NCBI GenBank assembly: GCA_038136035.1
Contig: JAYPYV010000045.1
Coordinates: forward strand, 1 to 19,946
Length of the DNA: 19,946 nt
Direction of reading: 5' to 3'
From: UBA9926 sp023261215
GTDB taxonomy: Bacteria > Pseudomonadota > Gammaproteobacteria > Pseudomonadales > Azotimanducaceae
Numbering within the stretch: the stretch's first letter is position 1; the number at the start of each line of letters is the position of its first letter. Positions 1 through 7,756 of the stretch are shown here, piece after piece. A model generated the notes under the pieces. It made no database searches, was not told the DNA's origin, and saw only the letters and a list, made by a program, of their open reading frames with translations. The translations under genes and the position numbers were made by a program.

Positions 1-125
1 GACGCCAAGTCGATGCGCCCTACACGACGTGCCCAAGCGCATCGCACGTTCTCATCGTGATCATCACGGCTGGCAGACCAAAACGTAAACGCTCTCGCAT
101 TCACTGACAGCGTGGCCCAGCCCAT
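1..125 (-). CDS. Possible 5' end of an unidentified gene, running off the left edge
   Basis: On the minus strand an ATG at 125-123 opens a frame of 41 codons that is still open at the window edge (it begins MGWATLSVNARAF). A GTG at 104 is an alternative start. I do not recognise the protein, and there is no clear ribosome binding site. An open stretch this short is not unusual by chance at this GC, and the plus strand also has frames open at the edge. In E. coli the gene divergent from rluE is icd, but this residue string does not resemble an isocitrate dehydrogenase N-terminus. Treat it as a weak candidate. Confidence 0.2.
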   Translation of the reverse strand, partial: MGWATLSVNARAFTFWSASRDDHDENVRCAWARRVGRIDLA

Positions 126-382
126 AACTAAAAATTCTTAGACACCTCTGCCCTTACCTTCTCACTATGTGGCTCGGCGCATCAATTTCCAAGTCCTAGG
201 GGTCGACTAAGCACCATAACCCATGCTTCACGGCAGGGTATGATCGAGCCTCACTGAGGCGCGCCCTGCAACCCAGGTCACACTTGTTCGATTCAAGGAC
301 CATCAGGCAGGCTTACGGACACTCGCAGCTGATACCGAAACCGACACCCCCTTTGAGATCACATGAGACACTCACCATTACC
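126..382. other. Gene-free leader region upstream of rluE
   Basis: Together with the doubtful frame at 1-125 this makes a stretch of 382 bp with no secure gene. It holds the palindrome GCCTCACTGAGGC at 248-260, which can fold as a 5-bp stem with a 3-nt loop, just downstream of a TATGAT hexamer at 239-244 that could serve as a -10 box. I see no good -35 box at the right distance. A frame with a TTG start at 284 extends rluE, but its extra 33 residues do not look like the family. Confidence 0.4.
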
Positions 383-961
383 ATGAAAGAAAACCTGATC
401 CTCTTCAACAAACCCTACGGCGTGGTCAGCCAGTTCACGGGAGACGACAGAAACCTCAGCGCGTATGGCTTGCCACCTCATTTCTACGTGGCAGGTCGCT
501 TGGACAAAGACAGCGAAGGGTTACTGCTGCTCACTAACGCTGGATCGCTCCAAGCACGCATCAGCCATCCGCGGTACAAAATGGAAAAAACGTATTGGAC
601 CCAGGTTGAAGGCCTGCCCTCTGAGGCAACACTGGATCGATTACGCAAGGGTGTGCAGCTGAAGGATGGCATGACGGCACCCGCGAAAGCCCGTGTCATC
701 CAGCCTGCTGTGTTGGATCGCGATCCACCGATTCGAGTTCGACCAACGATTCCTGATCAATGGGTCGAGCTGATGCTGACGGAGGGCAAAAATCGTCAGG
801 TACGACGAATGACCGCGGCTGTCGGTCACCCGACTCTGAGACTGATCCGCGTAAAGATTGGCGATTGGGCGTTGGGAGATTTATCTCCTGGCGATTGGCG
901 GGCGGTCTCAGTGAACTTACCCATCACCCCCAATCAAAAGAAACCCAAACCCCGGCGCTAG
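383..961 (+). CDS. rluE: RluE-type 23S rRNA pseudouridine synthase
   Basis: This is a 192-aa enzyme of the RsuA/RluB/RluE/RluF family, which isomerises uridine to pseudouridine in rRNA; E. coli RluE acts on U2457 of 23S rRNA. The signature GRLDKDSEGLLLLTN lies at residues 38-52 with the catalytic aspartate at 41, and the downstream EGKNRQVRRM motif is present. There is no N-terminal S4 RNA-binding domain, which separates RluE from RluB, RluF and RsuA. The chosen ATG starts directly before the LILFNKPYGVVSQF strand typical of the family; an upstream TTG at 284 would add 33 unrelated residues. Its stop codon overlaps that of the convergent moaE. Family assignment is firm; the exact target uridine is inferred from the type. 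Confidence 0.88.
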   Translation: MKENLILFNKPYGVVSQFTGDDRNLSAYGLPPHFYVAGRLDKDSEGLLLLTNAGSLQARISHPRYKMEKTYWTQVEGLPSEATLDRLRKGVQLKDGMTAPAKARVIQPAVLDRDPPIRVRPTIPDQWVELMLTEGKNRQVRRMTAAVGHPTLRLIRVKIGDWALGDLSPGDWRAVSVNLPITPNQKKPKPRR

Positions 962-1437
962 TCTTTTGCGTCGTGGCCGGCCTCCCAGACGGCCTGCGCG
1001 ACTTGATCAGACGCCCGCATAGAAAGCCACTGCCCATCTCCAGATCCGCGTTGTTCACGCTTCCAGAACGTGGCCTGGGTTTTTAGATAGTCCATGACAA
1101 AGTGACAGGCCTCGAACGCTTCGCCTCGGTGCTCGGAGGCGACCGCCACCAGAACAATATTGTCTCCTGGCGTTAGCAGCCCAACTCGATGGATCACAAC
1201 CACACCCAACATCGAAAACCGAGCCGAGGCGGCCTCCAAAATCTTAGCCAATTGCTTCTCGGTCATTCCGGGATAATGTTCCAGAAACAGCGACGTAACG
1301 GTTTCATCATCATTCAGGTCGCGGACGCAGCCGGTAAACGTGCAGATGCCGCCCACTGCGCCAGACGCACGTTTTAGTTCACTCAGCACATCATCAACAC
1401 TGAAATCGACTTCTTGAATCTGAATCCGGGAATACAC
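958..1437 (-). CDS. moaE: Molybdopterin synthase catalytic subunit MoaE
   Basis: MoaE (159 aa, usual length about 150) is the large subunit of molybdopterin synthase. It transfers sulfur from the MoaD C-terminal thiocarboxylate onto cyclic pyranopterin monophosphate in the cytoplasm. The FTGCVRD segment (residues 34-40, conserved Arg39) and the lysines Lys119 and Lys126 in KTQATFWKRE match the active-site pattern of E. coli MoaE, even in numbering. The start is GTG, one base after the moaD stop codon, so translation is probably coupled. It is the last gene of moaC-moaD-moaE and its stop overlaps the rluE stop on the other strand. Confidence 0.96.
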   Translation of the reverse strand: MYSRIQIQEVDFSVDDVLSELKRASGAVGGICTFTGCVRDLNDDETVTSLFLEHYPGMTEKQLAKILEAASARFSMLGVVVIHRVGLLTPGDNIVLVAVASEHRGEAFEACHFVMDYLKTQATFWKREQRGSGDGQWLSMRASDQVAQAVWEAGHDAKD

Positions 1438-1438
1438 G

Positions 1439-1693
1439 CTAGCCTCCGGTCACCGGGGGGAAGACACCGATTTCATCACCATCGGTCACAGGATGATCGA
1501 TACTCACCATCTCGTGATTGACTGCTAGGAGTAGTGTCTCTGATTCGAACAGCGTGAGGAGGGTTTGACCATCCGGCACTTCAATGCTTGCGAGCACCTC
1601 AGCAACGGTCTGGGCGCCCAAGGGATTCTCGATTGAATCTCCATCTCGGGACAGTCTCGCTCTGAGGCTGGCAAAGTAACGCACGCGGATCAT
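1439..1693 (-). CDS. moaD: Molybdopterin synthase sulfur-carrier subunit MoaD
   Basis: This is an 84-aa ubiquitin-like protein that ends in Gly-Gly (FPPVTGG). That terminus is adenylated by MoeB and converted to a thiocarboxylate, then inserted into MoaE as sulfur donor for molybdopterin. The length and the motif DGDEIGVFPPVTGG are typical of the family. The ATG overlaps the moaC stop as ATGA, and the stop is followed after one base by the moaE start, so the three genes form a tightly coupled operon. The sulfur-loading partner MoeB is not in the window. Confidence 0.95.
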   Translation of the reverse strand: MIRVRYFASLRARLSRDGDSIENPLGAQTVAEVLASIEVPDGQTLLTLFESETLLLAVNHEMVSIDHPVTDGDEIGVFPPVTGG

Positions 1694-2172
1694 GAGGCGA
1701 GGTAATCCCCACTTCGACCCCCAGATTTTTGCTCGAGCCGGATATTCTGCAACTGCATGCCTTTGTCTACCGCCTTACACATATCGTAGATCGTGAGCGC
1801 CGCCACCGAAACAGCCGTCAATGCCTCCATTTCGACCCCGGTGGCATCGCGAACCTTGCAAGTTGCCTCAATATCAACCTTCGAGTGATCGTGATCCAAA
1901 GAGAAGGTCAAGTCGACGGAAGAGAGATTGATGGGATGACAAAGCGGGATCAATTGACTGCACTGCTTCGCCGCTTGAATGCCGGCAATCTTAGCCACAG
2001 TTAAGACGTCACCTTTCTTGTGAGCGGCATCACGGATCATGCTCAGCGTTTCTGGCTGCATCACCACGCAACCCGATGCCACCGCCGTTCGGCTGGTTGT
2101 GGGTTTATCTCCCACATCCACCATTTTGGCTGCGCCTGACCCATCAATGTGTGTGAGCTTGTTTTCAGGCAT
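1690..2172 (-). CDS. moaC: Cyclic pyranopterin monophosphate synthase MoaC
   Basis: MoaC (160 aa; E. coli 161) converts the MoaA product 3',8-cyclo-7,8-dihydro-GTP to cyclic pyranopterin monophosphate, the second step of molybdenum cofactor synthesis. The family core is present: TSRTAVASG, the PLCHP segment with His79, TGVEMEALTAVSVAAL, and YDMCKAVDKGM with Asp130 and Lys133 at the active site. The longer frame starting at 2265 adds 31 residues that do not belong to the family. The chosen ATG is preceded by a purine-rich GGGAAGTGAGA ribosome-binding region and gives the standard N-terminus. It is the first gene of the moaCDE operon; moaA and moaB are absent from the window. Confidence 0.96.
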   Translation of the reverse strand: MPENKLTHIDGSGAAKMVDVGDKPTTSRTAVASGCVVMQPETLSMIRDAAHKKGDVLTVAKIAGIQAAKQCSQLIPLCHPINLSSVDLTFSLDHDHSKVDIEATCKVRDATGVEMEALTAVSVAALTIYDMCKAVDKGMQLQNIRLEQKSGGRSGDYLAS

Positions 2173-2212
2173 AATTCTCACTTCCCTTTCCCCAAACTGT
2201 GTTGGACTCGGC
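2173..2212. promoter_or_regulatory. 40-bp divergent moaC / nudJ intergenic region
   Basis: Two operons transcribed in opposite directions start only 40 bp apart. That is too little for two separate full sigma70 promoters with leaders, so at least one promoter must lie inside the opposing coding sequence, or the promoters overlap. The minus-strand side carries the moaC ribosome binding site. I could not identify convincing -10 or -35 boxes within the 40 bp. Confidence 0.5.
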
Positions 2213-2656
2213 ATGCGTTGGACACCGCATATCACGGTTGCGGCCATTGTAGCGCGGAACGACACGTTCCTGATGGTTAGTGAACATGAACGAGGTCAAT
2301 TGGTGATCAATCAGCCGGCCGGGCATGTCGAACCCAATGAATCAATCCTTGATGCTTTACATCGTGAAGTCTTGGAAGAGACCGCTTTTACGGTGCGAGC
2401 GCAACATCTTGTGGGCATCTATCGCTACCTATCAGAGAGCAACGGCATCGAATATTTGCGCTTCTGCTACGCGTGCGAACCCCTCGAAAATACCCACCGC
2501 GCGTTGGATGATGACATTGAAGCAGCCGAATGGCTCACAAGGGAAGAGATTCTGAAACGCCCTCATCGAAGCCACTTGGTCTCCCGATGCATTGACGATT
2601 TTGACGCCGGGCATCGCGCGCCGCTCGATCTGATCTACTGGGATAAACCCTCATGA
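2213..2656 (+). CDS. nudJ: NudJ-type Nudix phosphatase
   Basis: This 147-aa protein (E. coli NudJ 153 aa) resembles NudJ from end to end: PHITVAAIVARNDTFLMV at the N-terminus, then NQPAGHVEPNES and the Nudix box, then RAPLDLIYWD near the C-terminus. NudJ hydrolyses nucleoside di- and triphosphates and the thiamine precursor HMP-PP. The Nudix box starting at GHVEPNE has REVLEE, which provides the metal ligands, but ends in EETAF where the consensus has EE-x-G-hydrophobic; a Gly is replaced by Ala. The stop overlaps the mnmA start (ATGA), the usual gammaproteobacterial arrangement. The frame is open back to 2039, but the ATG at 2213 gives the family N-terminus. Confidence 0.9.
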   Translation: MRWTPHITVAAIVARNDTFLMVSEHERGQLVINQPAGHVEPNESILDALHREVLEETAFTVRAQHLVGIYRYLSESNGIEYLRFCYACEPLENTHRALDDDIEAAEWLTREEILKRPHRSHLVSRCIDDFDAGHRAPLDLIYWDKPS

Positions 2657-3756
2657 GTGCCCAATCGAGCAAGGGCCCAACGGTCATTGTGGGTCTCTCA
2701 GGCGGCGTTGACTCCTCCGTGGCAGCACTCCTGCTACGCGATGCCGGCTATCAGGTGGAAGGTCTTTTCATGAAGAATTGGGAGGAAGATGAGGACAGCG
2801 AATACTGCACGGCCAAAAAAGACCTCGCCGATGCAACCGCTGTCGCCGAGCATCTCGGCATACCTCTACACCGCGCCAATTTCGCAGCGGAATATTGGGA
2901 CAATGTGTTCGAGCACTTCCTGTCTGAATACCAAGCCGGCCGAACGCCCAATCCTGATATCCTCTGTAATCGCGAGATCAAGTTCAAAGTGTTCGTCGAT
3001 TACGCCCGACTTCTTGGCGCAGACTTTATTGCCACCGGCCACTATGCGCGAACTCGCGCCACCACCGAGACCGTGGAATTGCTGAAAGCGCAGGATCAAA
3101 GCAAGGACCAATCGTATTTCTTGCAAGGCGTGTCGGCTGTCCAGCTAAAAGACTGCCTTTTCCCCCTGGGCGAAATTGAAAAACGCGACGTCCGTCGCAT
3201 GGCGGAAGCGAATGGGCTGCCGACTTTTGCCAAGAAAGATTCCACCGGTATTTGCTTCATCGGTGAGCGCCGATTCAATGACTTCTTAGCCCAGTATCTG
3301 CCCGCGCAACCGGGCACTATTGTCGATCTCGACGGCGAAACCTTGGGCCAACATCAAGGTTTGATGTATCACACGATCGGGCAGCGCGGAGGCCTTGGAT
3401 TAGGCGGTGTACAGGGTCGCCCAGAGTCTCCCTGGTATGTCTGCGCGAAAAATCTTGTGACCAATGAACTCATTGTTTGTCAGGGCAATGATCACCCCGC
3501 GCTTTTTAAACAGACAGCGACCATCACACAACTGCACTGGATTAATTCGGCACCCAGCGAAGGGCATCGATTGGCCGCCAAAATTCGGTATCGCCAAGCA
3601 GATCAAGCTTGTGAACTCCACTATTTGGACGAAGCCCGTGAATCGCTCATCCTGACCTTCGATACACCCCAGCGGGCCGTCACACCAGGACAATGGGCCT
3701 GTCTCTACGACGGCGATGTGTGCCTGGGCGGCGGTATCATCGAGTCCGCCGAATGA
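2653..3756 (+). CDS. mnmA: tRNA-specific 2-thiouridylase MnmA
   Basis: MnmA (367 aa, typical length) adds sulfur to C2 of the wobble uridine in tRNA-Lys, -Glu and -Gln, using ATP and the TusE/IscS sulfur relay. The ATP-pyrophosphatase P-loop GLSGGVDSS is at residues 14-22. The two catalytic cysteines are Cys105 in PDILCNREIKF and Cys201 in DSTGICFIGER. The downstream YHTIGQRGGLG block and a C-terminal beta-barrel region are also present. It overlaps nudJ upstream and hflD downstream by ATGA, giving a coupled nudJ-mnmA-hflD transcript. The assignment is secure. Confidence 0.98.
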   Translation: MSAQSSKGPTVIVGLSGGVDSSVAALLLRDAGYQVEGLFMKNWEEDEDSEYCTAKKDLADATAVAEHLGIPLHRANFAAEYWDNVFEHFLSEYQAGRTPNPDILCNREIKFKVFVDYARLLGADFIATGHYARTRATTETVELLKAQDQSKDQSYFLQGVSAVQLKDCLFPLGEIEKRDVRRMAEANGLPTFAKKDSTGICFIGERRFNDFLAQYLPAQPGTIVDLDGETLGQHQGLMYHTIGQRGGLGLGGVQGRPESPWYVCAKNLVTNELIVCQGNDHPALFKQTATITQLHWINSAPSEGHRLAAKIRYRQADQACELHYLDEARESLILTFDTPQRAVTPGQWACLYDGDVCLGGGIIESAE

Positions 3757-4376
3757 TCAGCGCTGACCTTCAAGGCCGAGCCGCGGCGCTTGCCGCGATC
3801 ACCCAAAGCATCGAGGTGGCCTTTGACCTTGCGCGCGTCAATCGGCTTTCGGACGCTCCGCTTCTATGCCTCACTGAGAGCCTGTTTCAAATCAACCCAG
3901 AAACAACTCGGGCCATTTACGCAGCGGGCGATCAACTCGCTCTGGGCGTGAGCCGGTGCAAAGAAAGGCTCGATGCCCCCATGCGGCAAGATGAAGCCTT
4001 CCTCAGTACGGGCCTGCAAATCACCGGCTTGGCGAAAAAGCTAATGAGTCAGCCTGCGACCCAGCAATCTCTCCGGGCAGGACTCGAAGCTGCCGCACTG
4101 CACCGAGCCAAGGCCAGCTCAGCGGATGCAGCCCAAACGGAAGCCGAGAGGGCCCTGGCAGAGCTCTACCAACAGCACATCAGCCCACTTGGCCCCAAGA
4201 TCATCTTGCGTGGGGAGCCCCAGTTACTTCAGCAGCCGGCAATTGCTGCTAAAATTCGCACCGTACTTTTGGCTGGCGTTCGCGCAGCTGTGCTCTGGAG
4301 ACAGCTCGGTGGCACGCCCTGGCAACTGATTTTCAAACGCGAACAACTCAAACGCGCCTTAAACACCATCGCCTGA
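3753..4376 (+). CDS. hflD: HflD homologue (DUF489 family)
   Basis: This 207-aa mainly helical protein belongs to the HflD family (E. coli 213 aa), named for its effect on lambda lysogenisation through CII. It is conserved far beyond lambda hosts, and its cellular role is not settled; membrane association and a tie to mnmA or purB expression have been suggested. Identity rests on the family pattern (AALAAITQSIEVAFDLA, LFQINPETTRAIY, HISPLGPKIILRGEP, VRAAVLWRQLGG) and on its place between mnmA and purB. Its ATG overlaps the mnmA stop (ATGA); an upstream extension in the same frame is only the out-of-frame end of mnmA. Confidence 0.93.
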   Translation: MISADLQGRAAALAAITQSIEVAFDLARVNRLSDAPLLCLTESLFQINPETTRAIYAAGDQLALGVSRCKERLDAPMRQDEAFLSTGLQITGLAKKLMSQPATQQSLRAGLEAAALHRAKASSADAAQTEAERALAELYQQHISPLGPKIILRGEPQLLQQPAIAAKIRTVLLAGVRAAVLWRQLGGTPWQLIFKREQLKRALNTIA

Positions 4377-4395
4377 CCAAGCTGACAGGATTGTC

Positions 4396-5784
4396 ATGAC
4401 CATAAACTCGCTGACTGCGCTCTCACCCATTGATGGCCGGTATCAAGAAAAATCTCAGGCCCTCGCACCCTTCGGTAGCGAATTCGCCCTCATCAAATTT
4501 CGCGTCGTGGTTGAGATCGAGTGGCTTCTGCACCTCCGGGATAAAGCACAGTTGCCCGAACTGCAGCGCATCGATGATGCCATCGCCAAGGACATCGCCC
4601 TAATTGCCAGCGACTTTGCGCTCGAAGACGCTGAACAGATCAAGTCCATCGAACGCACCACCAATCACGATGTTAAAGCGGTTGAATACTTCATCAAGGA
4701 GCGGTTGTCTGCGCTCGGGCACCCTGGCGTCACCGCGTGTCTCGAATTCGTTCATTTTGGCTGCACCTCAGAGGACATCAACAATCTCGCGCACGCGCTG
4801 ATGCTCAAAGGCGCTTTGAATGAAGTGATATTGCCATCGCTGACCTCGGTGCGAGATCGAATATCGAACTTAGGGTTAGAGCACCGAGACCTCTCGATGA
4901 TGGCGCGAACCCACGGTCAACCGGCTTCGCCCACGACGCTTGGTAAAGAAATGCTGAATGTTGTGGCGAGACTAGACCGACAGATAGCGCAACTCGCGTC
5001 TCAGCCCGTACTCGGCAAAATCAACGGTGCCGTGGGTAACTTTAACGCCCATGCCATTGCCTATCCCGAGCTCGACTGGCCAAGCATCAGTCAGCAGTTC
5101 GTCGAATCACTTGGGCTGACTTGGAACGCGATGACGACTCAAATCGAGCCCCACGACTACATGGCGGAGCTCTTTCAAGCCTTGGTTCGAGCAAACACCA
5201 TTCTCATCGATTTCGATCGGGACGTCTGGGCTTATATCTCGATTGGATACTTCAAGCAGCGCGCGGTGGCTGGAGAAACAGGCTCATCGACCATGCCCCA
5301 TAAAGTGAATCCCATCGATTTTGAGAACAGCGAAGGTAATCTCGGCATTGCCAATGCGCTGCTCTCCCATCTTGCAGAGAAGCTGCCGATTTCTCGATGG
5401 CAGCGAGATCTAACAGACTCGACGGTGATCAGAAACATCGGCATGGCGCTCGGCTATTGCCTCATTTCGTACCAAGCGACACTGCGAGGCCTCGGCAAGC
5501 TCGACGTGAACCAACAGAAAATCAACGACGACCTTGACCAAAGCTGGGAAATTCTGGGCGAAGCCGTTCAAACCGTGATGAGGCGTCATGGTCTGGAAAA
5601 CCCCTATGAGCGGCTGAAGGCTGCGACCCGAGGCCAAGCCTTCGATCGAGCGGCCTATGAGGCACTCATCAACGACCCAGAGCTTCCGGAAACTGCACGA
5701 GCCTCACTTGCGGCCTTGACCCCAGATGGATACACCGGTTTGGCAGCCAGACTCACCACTCAGTACGCCGAGTCGCAGGACTGA
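4396..5784 (+). CDS. purB: Adenylosuccinate lyase PurB
   Basis: PurB (462 aa; E. coli 456) catalyses two fumarate-releasing steps of purine synthesis, SAICAR to AICAR and adenylosuccinate to AMP. Diagnostic blocks in order are SPIDGRYQEK (residues 10-19), RTTNHDVKAVE (87-97), FGCTSEDINN (121-130), ARTHGQPASPTTLGKEM with conserved His173, and the fumarase/lyase signature SSTMPHKVNPIDFEN from residue 297, whose flexible loop carries the catalytic serine. The start is preceded by AGGA with suitable spacing, 19 bp after hflD, so it is probably transcribed from the nudJ promoter. The following GNAT gene starts 4 bp after the purB stop. Confidence 0.98.
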   Translation: MTINSLTALSPIDGRYQEKSQALAPFGSEFALIKFRVVVEIEWLLHLRDKAQLPELQRIDDAIAKDIALIASDFALEDAEQIKSIERTTNHDVKAVEYFIKERLSALGHPGVTACLEFVHFGCTSEDINNLAHALMLKGALNEVILPSLTSVRDRISNLGLEHRDLSMMARTHGQPASPTTLGKEMLNVVARLDRQIAQLASQPVLGKINGAVGNFNAHAIAYPELDWPSISQQFVESLGLTWNAMTTQIEPHDYMAELFQALVRANTILIDFDRDVWAYISIGYFKQRAVAGETGSSTMPHKVNPIDFENSEGNLGIANALLSHLAEKLPISRWQRDLTDSTVIRNIGMALGYCLISYQATLRGLGKLDVNQQKINDDLDQSWEILGEAVQTVMRRHGLENPYERLKAATRGQAFDRAAYEALINDPELPETARASLAALTPDGYTGLAARLTTQYAESQD

Positions 5785-5788
5785 CGCT

Positions 5789-7201
5789 GTGAAGCTGAGA
5801 GGTGCGGAGATCGCCCAAGTCACTTGGCGGTCTCACCGATCGCAACTCGAAGCACTCCGAACTCGGGTCTTTATTGAGGAGCAGGCCGTACCCCCTGAAG
5901 ATGAATGGGATGGTCTTGATGAATTGTCCATTCATTTCATTGCAACCAGCCGCGCCTTCGAACCTATTGGCTGCGTCAGGCTCACCCCTTCTGGTCAAAT
6001 CGGCCGCCTAGCGGTTCTCGCGTCCGAGCGCCGCCAGGGGATCGGTCGGCTCTTGATGGAAGCAGTGATCAAAGCTGGGCTCGATCAAGGCGTGGGTCCA
6101 CTTCATCTGCACGCACAACTGCATGCGATAGCCCTCTATCAATCCCTTGGCTTCGAAGTCACAGGCAGTGAGTTCATGGATGCCGGGATCCCACATGTGC
6201 CAATGCAGCTGATTCATGATGCGAGCCGATCCGACCGTCTGGCGACCTATAACCTGGGTGAGGCAGAGTTGGCACCTCGAGAGAACGTGGTGACAGAGGT
6301 CGACCCTGAGACATTCGCTCGAGAAATCAATTGGGATGGCGGAGTCGTTCAAGATGATGTGCTGGGTGATTCAGACGCCATCCGTCGCGATCATTTTCTG
6401 ATCACTCGCGAGGACGAGACGGTCGGAGGGGCGATCCTTTCGATGACTGGCGAAGTGCTGTTCTTTTCATCGACCCTCGAGGCAAGCGCGGGTCGTGTGC
6501 TACTCAATGCAATCATTGCCAAAGCCGTCCGTTACCGCTGGTCTTCCCTCACTATCGCGGAGCATCTTTTATTACCTCCCGCACTCGCCACCGATTGGCA
6601 GCCGAGCGACATCCACTCGGGGCGACTTGAGCTCCCCCTCGACTCAAACCCAAAACATCTTCATCCCATTCATCGAGATTCGAGCAAGGAGCCACCCCTT
6701 GCCGAGGCAACCCTCGGCGGTATCGACCACAATTATTGGTTCTCGAATCACCAAGAGATCACCGAACTCCTCCGAAAAATGGCGAGCCTCGCGAGCCGAG
6801 AGATCCTGCTGCATTCGCCCACGCTGCTCTCTGAATGGGCCTTTGACGAAGCCTTCTGCTTGGAACTCAGCCGCCTTGCGCGATCGCATGGCTCCACCCG
6901 CGTCCAAATTCTGGTTTGGGACGTGATACCGCTCGTTCAGCAGAACGCGCCGTTGCTTGAATTGAGCCGAAGGTTAAGTTCCAGTATCCAGATCAAACTG
7001 GTCAGCCCTGCTTTTCAAAGCCATCCAGGCGAATTTGCTGTGATCGATCAGAAAGCGCTCGTCATTCAACAGGACCCCCACCATCCCATTGGCTGGGCGA
7101 ATTTTCGAGCGACGGCCAAAGCCAGAGAAAAGCGTCGATTGTTCTTACGTTTATGGGAAAACGGTCTATCCGACGCGAATCTACGCCAAATGCACCTTTG
7201 A
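5789..7201 (+). CDS. GNAT-family acetyltransferase fused to a long C-terminal region (DUF7931-like)
   Basis: The chosen GTG start, with AGGA at 5777-5780 upstream, gives 470 aa. Residues 10-142 are an ElaA/YjcF-like GNAT domain: LRTRVFIEEQAVPPEDEWDG, an acetyl-CoA binding strand-loop RLAVLASERRQGIGRLLM (residues 73-90), and the late ALYQSLGFEVTGSEF block. Residues about 170-285 look like a second, degraded GNAT-like fold lacking the R-x-x-G-x-G loop. Residues 315-470 (NHQEITELLRKMASLASREILLHSP, then a VID-containing strand and WANFRATA) resemble the C-terminal domain seen after GNAT domains in pseudomonad homologues near purB, possibly phospholipase-D-like in fold but without a clear HKD motif. 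The substrate is unknown. An ATG at 5726 would overlap purB by 59 bp and is less likely. Confidence 0.75.
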   Translation: MKLRGAEIAQVTWRSHRSQLEALRTRVFIEEQAVPPEDEWDGLDELSIHFIATSRAFEPIGCVRLTPSGQIGRLAVLASERRQGIGRLLMEAVIKAGLDQGVGPLHLHAQLHAIALYQSLGFEVTGSEFMDAGIPHVPMQLIHDASRSDRLATYNLGEAELAPRENVVTEVDPETFAREINWDGGVVQDDVLGDSDAIRRDHFLITREDETVGGAILSMTGEVLFFSSTLEASAGRVLLNAIIAKAVRYRWSSLTIAEHLLLPPALATDWQPSDIHSGRLELPLDSNPKHLHPIHRDSSKEPPLAEATLGGIDHNYWFSNHQEITELLRKMASLASREILLHSPTLLSEWAFDEAFCLELSRLARSHGSTRVQILVWDVIPLVQQNAPLLELSRRLSSSIQIKLVSPAFQSHPGEFAVIDQKALVIQQDPHHPIGWANFRATAKAREKRRLFLRLWENGLSDANLRQMHL

Positions 7202-7247
7202 GACGTGAATTGATTGGCCGTCGAGCTCCAAGAGAAGAGCTGAGCCG

Positions 7248-7730
7248 CTAACTCGGCAAGGCCGATTCTGACACCACGATGCCGTTGAGATCGGCGTAAA
7301 TCATATTCCCTGGATGCCAATCGATCCCTGCGAAGTGCAGATCGCAGGCCATGGTACCAGCCCCCTGCTTCACGCTCTTCAGCGGATGCACACCCAGTGC
7401 CTTCACACCAAGGGGGAGCCGCGCGATGACTTCAGCATCTCGGATGCAGCCCCAAAGGATGACGCCCGCCCACCCGTTCTCGATGGCTTTCGAAGCGAGA
7501 TTATCCCCAAACATGCCACAACGAACGGAGCCGCCCGCGTCGATCACCAGCACGCGCCCGCGACCCTCTGTAGCCACCGTTTCAGCGATCCGTGAATTAT
7601 CTTCAAAGCACTTGATGGTTTCAGCGGGCCCACTGAATTTGGGCTCCCCACCGAAATCACGAAATAGCGGCTCTGCGATGCGCAAGCGCTCGCTAAACGC
7701 ATCACACAGGTCAGGCGTGGTCCAAGACAT
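7248..7730 (-). CDS. rraA: RraA-family protein (RNase E regulator or keto-acid aldolase/decarboxylase)
   Basis: This 160-aa protein has the length and motifs of RraA (E. coli 161 aa): DAGGSVRCGMFGDNLA (residues 64-79), GVILWGCIRDAEVI with Arg97 and Asp98, and VHPLKS. Proteobacterial RraA binds RNase E and inhibits it. The same fold, with the Gly-x-Arg-Asp metal site intact as here, also serves as 4-hydroxy-4-methyl-2-oxoglutarate aldolase/oxaloacetate decarboxylase. The gene starts 26 bp after prpC and is very probably co-transcribed with it, which makes a keto-acid role worth considering. The ATG at 7730 is preferred over the TTG directly before it. It ends 46 bp from the convergent GNAT gene. 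Confidence 0.85.
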   Translation of the reverse strand: MSWTTPDLCDAFSERLRIAEPLFRDFGGEPKFSGPAETIKCFEDNSRIAETVATEGRGRVLVIDAGGSVRCGMFGDNLASKAIENGWAGVILWGCIRDAEVIARLPLGVKALGVHPLKSVKQGAGTMACDLHFAGIDWHPGNMIYADLNGIVVSESALPS

Positions 7731-7756
7731 CAAAGGCTGGAACTGAAACTGCCGAC

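Noticed and set aside
7202..7247. Bidirectional terminator between the GNAT gene and rraA
   Set aside because: A 5-bp stem AGCTC/GAGCT with an 8-base loop exists, but no T-run follows on either strand.
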